In this document: one piece after another, positions 1 through 9,293 of the stretch
How positions within the stretch are numbered: position 1 is the first letter of the stretch
Layout of the letters: the number at the start of each line of letters is the position of its first letter
Origin: Portulaca oleracea
Taxonomy: Eukaryota > Streptophyta > Magnoliopsida > Caryophyllales > Portulacaceae
Assembly (NCBI GenBank): GCA_029582165.1
Contig: CM055889.1
Coordinates: 9,570,341-9,634,340 of the forward strand
Direction: 5' to 3'
Length of the DNA stretch: 64,000 nt
Notes under the pieces: generated by a model
The model's database searches: none
What the model saw: the letters and a program-made list of their open reading frames with translations, nothing else
Told to the model about the DNA's origin: nothing
Made by a program: the position numbers and the translations under genes

Positions 1-640
1 GACGATGGCCGCTGTTGACGCTTGGAAGCTGGGTCCTGCGCCGATGTAGATGTGATGTTCATCGCATTGTGAAGGCCCGATGATGGCCCTTGTCGCATTG
101 TGAAGGCCCGACAATGGCCCTCGTCGCATTGTGAAGGCCCGACGATGGCCGCTGTTGACGCTTTGGAAGCTGGGTCCCGCGCCGATGTAGATGTGATGTT
201 CATCGCATTGTGAAGGCCCGATGATGGCCCTTGTCGCATTGTGAAGGCCCGACAATGGCCCTCGTCGCATTGTGAAGGCCCGACGATGGCCGCCATCGCA
301 TTGTGAAGGCCCGATGATGGCCGCCATCGCATTGTGAAGGCCCGATGATGGCCGCTATCGCATTGTGAAGGCCCGATGCTGGCCCTCGTCGTATTGTGAA
401 GGCCCGACGATGGCCGTCGTCGCATTGTGAAGGCCCGACGATGGCCGCCATCGCATTGTGAAGGCCCGATGATGGCCGTTGTTGATGAAGTGTCGCGTAC
501 TAGCCCGGCGACGGCTGATGTCACGTATTGTTAAGGCCCGATGACGACCACTGGTGGGGAAATGTCGCGTACTAGCCCGGCGACGGCTGATGGTGTCATG
601 TATTGTTAGGGCCCGATGACGGCCGCTGTATTTCGCGCAT
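1..640. repeat. Tandem repeat block (31-bp units, about 140-bp higher-order unit, then about 75-bp units)
   Basis: About a dozen copies of a 31-bp unit containing GCATTGTGAAGGCCC occur between 60 and 475. The first 280 bases are two copies of a higher-order unit of about 140 bp that also carries a GATGTAGATGTGATGTTC segment. From about 475 the unit changes to about 75 bp with TGTCGCGTACTAGCCCGGCGAC. The 31-bp period is not a multiple of three, so the open frames here are not genes. If the minus-strand LTR element to the right includes this block, it lies where Tat-type elements keep a variable, tandem-repeat-rich 3' untranslated region. Confidence 0.9.
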
Positions 641-1025
641 TGTCCTGCAAGAAAGAAAGAAAGAAGGCATCAGTTTATTTGAAATCCAAAGTGAGTCAGA
701 GAATTTACCTGTCAGTTTATGTCTTGAAAATGGGTTCGAGTTGAGCATCAAGTCGCATTGGGCTCGAAAACAGCCTTGACCTCTCGTTTCAGCCCAGGAA
801 CCCGTCTGGGTTCGCGGAATTGGACTTGCTCTTGGCCCATGAAACCCGTTTGGGTTGCTGCGCTTGTTGGTCCTGTTTTGGCCCAAGAACCCGTCTGGGT
901 TCGACCCTTTCATTATTTTTTTTGCGCAATCCGATAGGATAGGATAAGGATAGATTTTCGGCCAATGCATGTCTTCCACAATCCGGATGCCGAGGCCCGC
1001 TGCTTGGACACTTGTGTGGTGTGCA
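641..1025. other. Non-coding spacer with three copies of the GAACCC near-palindrome
   Basis: This stretch contains copies of GAACCCGTCTGGGTTC at 798-813 and 887-902 and a variant at 841-857. I see no coding frame I can defend. It lies just upstream of the promoter-like TATA box of the PMD gene. Confidence 0.6.
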
Positions 1026-1038
1026 TGCACCCACTTTT

Positions 1039-1049
1039 CCTATAAAAGG
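1039..1049 (+). promoter_or_regulatory. TATA box of the PMD gene
   Basis: The sequence CCTATAAAAGGA is a strong plant TATA box. It is followed about 30 bases later by a CT-rich leader (1070-1135) typical of plant transcript starts. A candidate first coding exon begins at 1208. The orientation is plus, opposite to the surrounding LTR element. Confidence 0.6.
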
Positions 1050-1207
1050 AGGCCTCTTCTTCCCCTTAACTCACACTTCAAGCTCCTCCTTCTTATTCCT
1101 TTGCTTCTCTCTCTTCCTTCTCTCTTCCACTTATTTGCTAGTTAGGAAATAATGGTTAGGAAAGCTAGAATCCCCGCTCAACCCCACGCGTGAATCGGGC
1201 AGATGAG

Positions 1208-4200
1208 ATGTCTTCCCGGCGAGCATGGACTCCCCGGCCCGGTTGGGAACCGTCGGAATTGGTGCCCGAACCATGGAACCACGTATGGCATAAGCATTCA
1301 CATGTCCGGGTAATGTCTTCTTCTTGACTTTGCTTTTGGTTTTAGCTTAAATTTGCAAGTAGAAATGTTTGATTCTAACTTGTTGATTTAGCTAAATATG
1401 ATGTGCATGAACTTTTGGTTGCTCTTGGTTGCTTTAGCTTAAATTTGCAAGTAGAGATGTTTGATTCGCACTTGTTGATTTAGCTAAGAATTGGGCCGAA
1501 GTAGAAAAACCGATGTTTGGGCCGAGAGGAACCCGTCTGGGTTCGGCTGAGTGAAAACCGGGCCTCCCTTTTGAGTTGGGCTTGGTTGAGTTGGGCCGGC
1601 GGAAATGGGGCGCAAACCCGTCTGGGTTCACTGGCCCGTTTTTGTCTCTTTTTTTTTTGCGTCTTTTTCTTTTTCTTTTTTTTTTTTTTTGATAAATGCT
1701 CTCAAACCCGTCTGGGTATGGCTTTAGGTCGGAGAATGATGTTGGACTATCCGGTGGGGCCAGCAGTTTCGGCCTCAAACCCGTCTGGGTTGGGCTTGAA
1801 CGATGTGAAACGGGCTGAGAATAGCCCCCCCTTTTTGTGCGTGGGCCGAACAGATGGAAGAAGGCCCATTGAAAGGGTGTAGAATCCGTCTGGGTTGCCT
1901 CTCCAGGCGATTTTCTTTTTTTTTTTGTGTGTGGGCCGAAAAGATGGAAGAGGCCCACTGAACAGGAGTAGAACCCGTCTGGGTTCCTTCTCCGAGCAAC
2001 CTTTCTTTTTTTTTTTTGTGTGTGGGCCGAAAGGATGGAAAGAGGCCCACTGAACAGGAGTAGAACCCGTCTGGGTTCCTTCTCCGAGCAACCTTTCTTT
2101 TTTTTTGTGTGTGGGCCGAAAGGATGGAAGGAGGCCCATTGAAAGGGGGTGGAACCCGTTTGAGTTCACTCATGAAATGGGCCACGCAATTTTTGTGGCG
2201 GATGAAATGGAAGCAAAGCCCAAAGGCTCAAACTCATGCAGGTTTGGCCAAGCATCGGGCTCTTCTTTTATTTTGCGTGGGTCAGAAAAGCCTGGTCCAG
2301 ATGGAATAGAAGAAGGCCCAAACTCGCTTTCGTGTCTTAGCTCTCAGGCTGATTCGACCCGTTGCTTGTGCCGCATAGCCCCCAGTTTAGTGGCAGTTTG
2401 GTTTAACTCTTGCTAAACTGGGAGTCTATTGATAGCTGCTATATCTTGATGTACCTTTTGAATTCTTCTATCGTGGATTTTCGTGAAGATTCTCTTAACA
2501 GCGGCAACACGCAAGCCGATCAAGGTGGTGGAGCATTTCGTGGAGGATAACTGGGCACTCACTCTACTAGAAGAGTCGGGGTTCGATCTCTTTTGGAGAT
2601 GTGTCAAGGCCTGGGAACCTTGCACACCACAGGTAATGGGGCGTGCGCTTGCGGAGAGATTCTGGGATTCTACCAACACCTTTCACCTCCCCGTGGGAGA
2701 AATGGCCATAACCCCTGTCGACTTCGTGATGATTACCGGGTTACGCTGGGGTGGTCAAGATGTCGAATTCGACCCTGTGGTGCCGGACCAGGTGATGGAA
2801 CTATTAGAGCCTGTGCTCGAACGACGCCGATTTGGTCGAAAGATGAAGCTTTCTTATGGTTCCTTCGAGGCTGTCATCACTTCCGCCGATTTCACTCATA
2901 TGGATGAGTTTCAACGTCGCTTCATTTTCCTGGCATACTTCATCTCCGCCACGATGTTTGCCAACCGAGGAGACGATGTTTACTTGACCTGGATGAAAAA
3001 CCTCCTTGATCTAGAGCAGGTCATTCATCGGAACTGGGCTAAAGCTGCTTATGCTAACCTCATTCGCTGGCTTCGCATTGGTGTACGGCCTGGTACTGAT
3101 GTGGACCCGTTCTTCGCGCCAGAGAGTCCACGGGAGATGAGTGGGCCGAGCATGTGGAAGGTGCTCGAGGTAACCTTCGAGACGCTTCTCTTTTACATGC
3201 TTTTCTCTCTTTTCCTATATCGTGAGTCTTGGTATTGACGTACTTGCAGGTATGGGGGTACGAGTATATTAAGGGATTCACTATCCCTACCCGACACGCC
3301 CAGACAGCGCTAGCAGCAGAACGGTGGCACAAAAACTACCTCGAGCAAAAAAAGAAGCCATTTGGGAGCTTGGATGAGCTGCGCCGCATCTTGGATCATC
3401 TTGAAGAGGTACATTTTTCATGTAATCTCTCTTGCATTTCTTTGATGCTTATGTTTCCTCTACTTGTGCAGGATGATGTTAATTGGAATGCCTGGGTTGG
3501 CTTTGCGATTCCACAAGATTTTATCCCTTCACGAGATGCAGCGCATAGGGATAGTACCCTGCACTTGGTGATGGAGAGCCCGTCCGGTTGGGTCTGGAGT
3601 CTTGGTGAGAGGTTTACGAGGCAAACCCTGAGCCATGAAAGGTGGATAATACCATCAGACCCTCCTGAGACCATGAACGATCCGCGAGCCTTGCATGCCG
3701 AGGCGTTTGTAGCAGCTAGGAGGGGTTCTTGGTATACTAACCATGCATCGATGGCATCGCCCGACCAATTCTGGGAGGAATGGGAACAATATCGGGACCG
3801 CCTGGCCTTCAGAAAGGTAGAGAAGAAGAACTCCATTTATTCTTTTCATATCCCTTCTATTATCGCCTAACACGACCAATTCTTTGTTTGTTGCAGTTGG
3901 GGCCCTATTGCAAGGATGACGAGAAGAGCCAGAGTAACTCTGGGGACACAGTTTGTGGCTACCCAAGGGCGACTAGTGAGGACATCAAACCGGAACTAGA
4001 GAAGATCCTGGGAAAGCCGGTAGGTGATTCCCTTTTTTTTCTTTCTTGCTTAGCTGTATTTTGCTCAAACTTTGACCAATTTTCCTCATTCTGTGCAGTG
4101 GCAATGGAAACAAGCGAAAGGCTTTCTCAAAAATTACTTCACCCTTAAATGGGCTCGCGAGAAAGACCTTGCAGGTTCTGTGGTCGGGGACGCAGACGTG

Positions 4201-4407
4201 GATGATGATGCATGCCGCCCCGTGGATCCTCCTCGCCGCTCAGATGCGCAGTGCCTCGCGTCGGCCGAGCCGAGGACCCTCCTCGACATTCTTCCTTCAT
4301 CGGCCGACGCGGTCTTATGGGGGCGACGCCGCTCTCCGGAGGCACGGGGAGAGGAGAGCGAGCACGGCGCGCCACGATGGCGACCGTGGGAAAGGCATTT
4401 TACTTGA
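1208..4407 (+). CDS. Plant mobile domain (PMD) protein, multi-exon, transposon-borne
   Basis: This is a spliced gene of the plant mobile domain family (MAIN-like, formerly 'aminotransferase-like, plant mobile domain'). Exons readable from GT/AG sites are about 2489-3169, 3250-3408, 3472-3816, 3897-4019 and 4099-4407. Every one of these junctions is phase 0. The first of these exons has no in-frame ATG near its start. A plausible upstream exon is 1208-1309 (starts MSSRRAWTPRPGW, ends at CGG before GTAATG, also phase 0), joined by an intron of about 1.2 kb filled with tandem repeats. The diagnostic PMD segment is FHLPVGEMAITPVDFVMITG, near 2685-2750. Family members in genes act in meristem and silencing functions; many others are carried by transposons, as here. 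The splice sites look intact, but the C-terminus changes frame near 4375-4407. The acceptor at 2488 is weak, so the 5' end is uncertain. Confidence 0.65.
1830..2167. repeat. Tandem repeat of about 88-90 bp, four units, within a PMD intron
   Basis: Each unit holds GTGTGTGGGCCGAAAGGATGG, an AGGCCCACTGAACAGGAGTA segment, the near-palindrome AGAACCCGTCTGGGTTC, a TTCTCCGAGCAACC segment and a poly-T run. Four copies are visible and their poly-T lengths differ. Open frames on both strands here (QTGSTPVQW-type) are artefacts of the repeat. Confidence 0.85.
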
Positions 4408-5050
4408 GGATAGTCATTCAACCAGTTCCCACTACGGAGACACGGATTTTGGCCACGACTTTCAGCGGTCTGTGGAGAACAGCATATCCTCCATGTCTTT
4501 AGGTGAGCAGGGGCATCAGATACGGTCTCATGATCATGGGAATTCTCGCCGGAGCCGCGGCTCTCGGCGTGGCACCCCCAGCTTCGTGGTGGAGACGTGT
4601 TCCGAGTCTAGCGCTGTTGGTGGAGCTGTGTGCGGTGATCAAGAAGGCATTTCACTGCATTTAGGTACTCCTCCAGAATCTCATCATTCGGGGTCTAGGC
4701 GCCAACCCTCTCATCCTTCGCCTCAGTACCCTTATGGAATGCCCGGGTATGCTCTTACGTCTCCTGCACCGACTGTGGATTTGGGTTTTGGCACTTCCTT
4801 TGCGGCAGTCGATCCTACTGTGGTGCTTCGCAGTGATTCGGGTGCATCTGTGGGGTATAACCGTGCCCTTGTAGATGACGCCTCATCAGTGCTTCCGTCT
4901 CAACCAGTTGTTCCCGTTACTCCTTCGCAAGGGGGTTTAGAGCAGCCTCGATCGTCTGGATGGGGAACGCAAACTCAGGAATGGTCGGGATGGCTCGCCC
5001 GAGCCCGTAGTAAGAACTTCTTGGCTGCTCCACGGGGTGGCTCGAGGTAA
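4408..5050 (+). pseudogene. Shifted-frame C-terminal extension of the PMD gene
   Basis: Exon 4099-4407 stops at TGA. A different frame stays open through the same region and on to 5050, giving a hydrophilic Ser/Gly/Pro-rich tail with segments such as LLEDSHSTSSHYGDTDFGHD. A long open frame starting in the middle of a coding exon suggests a small indel around 4375-4400, or an unrecognised splice between the frames. The tail has no domain I recognise. The likeliest reading is that the protein once ended at 5050 and this copy is truncated at 4407. Confidence 0.45.
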
Positions 5051-8000
5051 TCAAGAGTGGCGTTCGAACACTCTTGGCTTAACGCAGCAAGATCAAGTAT
5101 TACACCGTCTGCTCAAAGCGGTGATACAGAGGTAGTAGACTCCTCCTACCACCAATGGGACACTTACTTTGGAGCTGGTGGAAGCGGAACCCATGGGGCT
5201 GATAGCGCCAGTGGTGGCGGTGGAGGTCTGGCATGATGAGGATGCAGGGTCTTTTATGCAATGAACTTATGTGATGCCATGTATGCACTTAGGACGATGC
5301 AATGCAATGATTTTTTGCCTTTTCTCTTTTTTTGTCTTTTTTTTTGGCTTTTTTTTTTACTTTTTTTTTTTTTTACTAACGTGAACTACTGATGTAACAC
5401 TTATGCGGTGACGATGCTATGTAATGCACTTCTTTCATGTACCCTTATGCACAATAATGCAATGCGATATGCAATCTACATGGTGGGATTACTCCCACTT
5501 CCCCAAACGAAAAAGACCAAAATAATAAAAAAACGAGAATTAAATGCTACAAGTAAGTTCGAGCTGCAGTTTCGGGGCCGGCGAAGACATTTGATGTGCT
5601 GCTGAAACATTCTGGGATAAGGAATTTTCGGTCGAAACAAAATCAGTTCAACAAGCACGCACAAAGATTAATATGGACAAGATCAAAACTCAGTTCGAAA
5701 GAGATAGGAAGAAATTTTCGAATCCCGAAGGAGAGAACAAGCACTTCAGAGGCATAAATCCGCCAACAGTCTTTAAGAATAATGCAAATGTGCGCGGTTA
5801 GTTATGGACGTAGGTCAGTTAAAAAGAGCAAACCTCACATAGGAATGAACAAACACTCAAACACTCAATTTTTTATGTGTGTTTTCTCATACTCAAACCA
5901 ATAGAGACAAACTACCATAAGCTTGGTAAGAACCTCACTCTCCACTACTGGTATGCAATGCACAAGTGACAATCAAAAAGACTTTTCCGGGTTGCAACGG
6001 GGCTTAGGTTAGGGTAAGGAGCGGTAAAATTTGGAAATGAGGAGTTAAGAGCCATGCTTGGATTGATTTTCAACGAATAAAACACTCTAAACTCTCCTTC
6101 TTGCTTAATGTATGCAAGACATTTCACCTTTCACCCTGAAACATCTCAACTGAATACAACCGGGTCAAAGTTTTCTGAACTTTAAACTGAATCTCCCTAA
6201 TCACCCTTTTATTTTTGAAACTCTTTTCCTTTTTTGTTTTTTTTTTTGTTTTTTTTTGTTTTTTTTTTGGGTGATCGGGAAGAAGAATATCTATGGAATC
6301 TTCGACTTTGATATAATATATGAACAACATAACCAAATACCAATCGCTCAAGATATGGGACTTTCAGATTCTCCCAAACTTCCAAAAAAGACAAACTCTC
6401 ATCCAACCAAGCAAGGCAAAGGGATACTGGATATCAGAGGCCAAGGCTCGTATTGTCAGGGTTTAATCATGAAAAAAGGATAAACAAAGGCTAGGCGGGG
6501 CTAAAAGAACGGTGAATATAATGTAAGGAAGGCTATTTAGCTATGTAGCTTATCAAAATAAAATCGAATCCCTTAATCACTTTGTCACAGTGTGCAATGC
6601 AAATGTGTAGTCTCAAGCAAGATGCAAAACAAGTTCTAGAGATGCAACTAAGGGGTGAGTCACTCAAGGGATCATGGAATTGATGAAAGTGATCAATTCT
6701 AAATTTAGGCAATGTGGACTCACGGGATGGGGCTCAATCAACTAAACCTAGCCCAAAGATTTGCGGCACGCACATTTATACTTTCTAAGATAGTCAAAGC
6801 AGCCAGATACAACTTTCATAACTTGTCTCAAAATCAGAAGGTTTGAAGGAAAAGGTTTCAAAAAACTTTTGAGATCTCGTCCAGATTTTTCTAAGTGAAG
6901 CAAGTTAAACTGAAAGTAAGAAGGGTTTACGGCCTCCGTTGGATGGAATTAGTCTCAACAGCTTTCTGAAGGGGTTAGGCATGCTAGTGGCCATGGTGGA
7001 TTCACTGGATTCACTGGATTGGGCAGGCGGTCTGTAATTGGGATTGTGAATGAGCCTGCCGGTTCGTGGGTCACTGATGCGGGCTCGGAGATGGTCTGTT
7101 ATCTTGCCTGCATGGAAACTGACTAGTGCTCGAAAGAACCTTTATGCTACCCGCCCAATGTATGCATGACTTAATGGACCTATATGAACCTAGGACATGG
7201 ACATGACGCCTATATGCTGACACAAGGATGACTCACCCACTTTTATGGGAGTGCATGTCCTAACTCTATATGGACCTAGCATGATGACTGACAGGACTGA
7301 CACTGACTCAAGGAGCGTCATAAAGGACCGAATAGGATCAATAGTAAGTGGGTTGGGTGTTGCGATGTCGAGCAGTTTGGCGAAGTGGAAGGAGAAGAAA
7401 AAGCGACCCAAACCGTGCAGGTTTAGGCGTAATTCCTCCCTTTCAAATAGGCACAGACAGGATTCCACAGTGAGTCCAACTAGGCCCGGCACAGCAAACC
7501 CGTCTGGGTTTATAAAACCCGTCTGGGTTTGGACCAGTCCATCTCTCTTTTGATCCTACGCGGGCTAGAATGACGTCCTACTCATGTTTGGGCTAGACAC
7601 TTGGACTCAACTTTTACAGGATTAAATCACATGACATACAGATGCGGGATGAGCCTAACCATGGCTTTAGATTCAGGGTTTTTCTAGGTTTAGGGAGATG
7701 AATAGGGTACCACATGTTCTCGCCCCGGTGCATTTTCCTTGTATGGAATTCAAGGAAGAATGTGTGGGGTGTTGCTCTTTGGGTTTCAAGGAAACCTTTA
7801 GAGTGTAACACGGGGAGAGGAGAGATCAAATGCTTGGCGATGTAAGTGCATCCCACAAGTAGTGACCTCCCGCTCTCGGGATTGATTCCTAGTTTTAAAA
7901 CCTAAACCAACGCTTTTGTGCTCCCCAGCCATAAAGGCCCAAGAGTAGCCTGGTATGCAATATGCCTAAAACAATGATAAAAATGTGAAATAAATTAATT

Positions 8001-8071
8001 CCTCCTCTTTTTACAAAAAAAAAACACTAAAATTTAATTCTTTCAAGTTTTACCCTCTTTTTAAGTTTAAG
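5051..8071. other. Leader or internal region of the LTR element without recognisable gag or pol
   Basis: Three kilobases lie between the PMD gene and the primer-binding site. No frame on either strand shows a zinc knuckle, protease, integrase or reverse transcriptase motif. There are poly-T runs (5320-5375, 6225-6268), ATGCAATGCAATG-type short repeats (5270-5470) and a triplicated GGATTCACT segment near 6997-7020. In an autonomous element read on the minus strand, gag would be expected here, so the element is probably non-autonomous or heavily deleted. Confidence 0.6.
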
Positions 8072-8089
8072 TCCCCAGTGGAGTCGCCA
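8072..8089 (-). other. Primer-binding site next to the minus-strand 5' LTR
   Basis: On the minus strand the sequence three bases beyond the LTR end is TGGCGACTCCACTGGGGA. A TGG start matching a tRNA 3' CCA end is the hallmark of a primer-binding site. This form (TGGCGACTC...TGGGGA) is what I associate with Tat/Ogre-type Ty3 elements, possibly primed by an arginine tRNA. The tRNA identity is from memory and unchecked. Confidence 0.65.
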
Positions 8090-8092
8090 ATC

Positions 8093-9293
8093 TGTAGACC
8101 CCGAAAAAATCGATCGATGACCTTTTTCGCGGCGCTACTTAAGGGTATGATTGGGAGCCGACTAGGATTGCTTAACCTTAAATAAGGTTGGACTTTTAAG
8201 AATGCTTTCGTTAACAGATTAAAAAACGATTTGCGCGCCCGAGATTTACCTTTAAGGAAAGAAGAAGAAAAAGAAACAAAAAAGGGAGGGAAAACACCCA
8301 GGAACCCGTCTGAGTTCCGAAGAACCAAGACGGGTTTCTTAACTGCAAAACCCTACGAAAAAGGAAAGCAAAGAAAAAAAGAAGAAGAGAAAAGAAGTGA
8401 AGAACCCGTCTGGGTTCTTGAAGAGCCAAGCCGGGTTCCTTTGCGCCATCTGCGAATTCTGCCGAATAAAAAGACGAAACAAAGGAGAGTGAAAAGAGGA
8501 CAGGAACCCGCCTGGGTTCATGGATTGAACCAAACCGGATTACCTTTGGCGTTAATCACAAATTAGGTCGTAAAAAAAACATAAAAAAAAAGGTAAACAC
8601 CAAGGCACGAAAATAGAGTCGCCAGTTGATTTTTAGGAGAAAAACAACAAACCATTAAACATAGACTCCGGCCTGCGAATCCAGAGATGGATTCGGGGGT
8701 AAGGTTACGAATTTGACAATTAAAACCATCAAATCCGTCTATTCAACGAATAGACTCTACTAGAATTAAATTAAAGTAAAACAAAACAAAAAGGAGGAAT
8801 TAGATATGAATTTCACAATTTTATCATTAAAATCATGCAAAAATAAGAAGAAAACGAATTCGATAAATTACTACATGTTTACAACAACTATGCTAACCTT
8901 TAGTGAAGCAGCATGCAAAAGGGAGAGAAGGGGGAGAGAGAATATGCTAGTGTCAATACTCTAGCATACCATGGTCCGTCCTTGGAAGGGAAGAAAGGGT
9001 TTAATTTATAGTGGAATGGGGGAAGCAAGGGGTGCGTTTTAGGGTTAGGTATAGACGCGGCGTCGGAGTCAGCCAGAACCAGCGGGTTCTGAGGTGAAGC
9101 CATGCTCAGGCCCAAGGAACCCAGACGGGTTCCTGCTTGTTTTCGGGCTATTATGCTCAGGCCCGTAACATTTGGGCCATTGTGCTCGTTGTCGGGCTAG
9201 AAAAGGGATGGGTTTGCATGCTACTAAACTATTCGGCTAGCTTATTTTTACAAATAACTAAAACTAATACCGGTACAAAATTTGGTGTCTACA
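8093..9293 (-). mobile_element. 5' LTR (1201 bp) of a minus-strand Tat/Ogre-like retrotransposon
   Basis: The boundaries are an inverted pair, TGTAGAC at 8093 and GTCTACA ending at 9293. On the minus strand the LTR opens with TGTAGACACCAAATTTTG and ends ...GGGGTCTACA, with the primer-binding site immediately beyond. A minus-strand TATA box (TATAAATTAA, 9001-9010) sits at a fitting place for the U3/R boundary, followed by a CT-rich leader. Four copies of the 16-bp near-palindrome lie inside. The partner 3' LTR is not in the window and must lie left of position 1 if it survives. Confidence 0.75.
9001..9010 (-). promoter_or_regulatory. TATA box within the minus-strand LTR
   Basis: The minus strand reads CACTATAAATTAAACCC. 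It is the only TATA-like site in this LTR with a CT-rich tract shortly downstream, and it fits the LTR orientation inferred from the primer-binding site. Confidence 0.5.

Larger units (their letters stand above)
798..2167. repeat. Interspersed 16-bp near-palindrome GAACCCGTCTGGGTTC, left cluster
   Basis: Copies or one/two-base variants begin near 798, 841, 887, 1529, 1614, 1704, 1776, 1880, 1971, 2063 and 2152. The arms GAACCC/GGGTTC are inverted repeats around the asymmetric core GTCT, so orientation can be scored; all in this cluster read GTCT on the plus strand. Some lie in tandem units and some stand alone. Confidence 0.9.
7495..9132. repeat. Interspersed 16-bp near-palindrome, right cluster (leader and LTR)
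   Basis: Copies begin near 7495, 7516, 8302, 8402 and 8505. One copy in the opposite orientation (core AGAC) is at 9117-9132. The last four lie inside the LTR, which ties the motif family to this retroelement and not to an unrelated satellite. Confidence 0.85.

Noticed and set aside
200..451. 83-residue open frame in the left tandem repeats
   Set aside because: The 31-bp repeat unit is out of phase with codons and the frame merely reads through it.
1..640. CRISPR array
   Set aside because: Units are contiguous tandem repeats without unique spacers, and the DNA is plant nuclear.
1434..2185. Several minus-strand open frames with QTGSTPVQW-type repeats
   Set aside because: They are translations of the 88-bp tandem repeat and near-palindrome.
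2413..2679. Minus-strand frame over the start of the PMD gene
   Set aside because: No recognisable domain, and it overlaps the well-supported PMD exon on the other strand.
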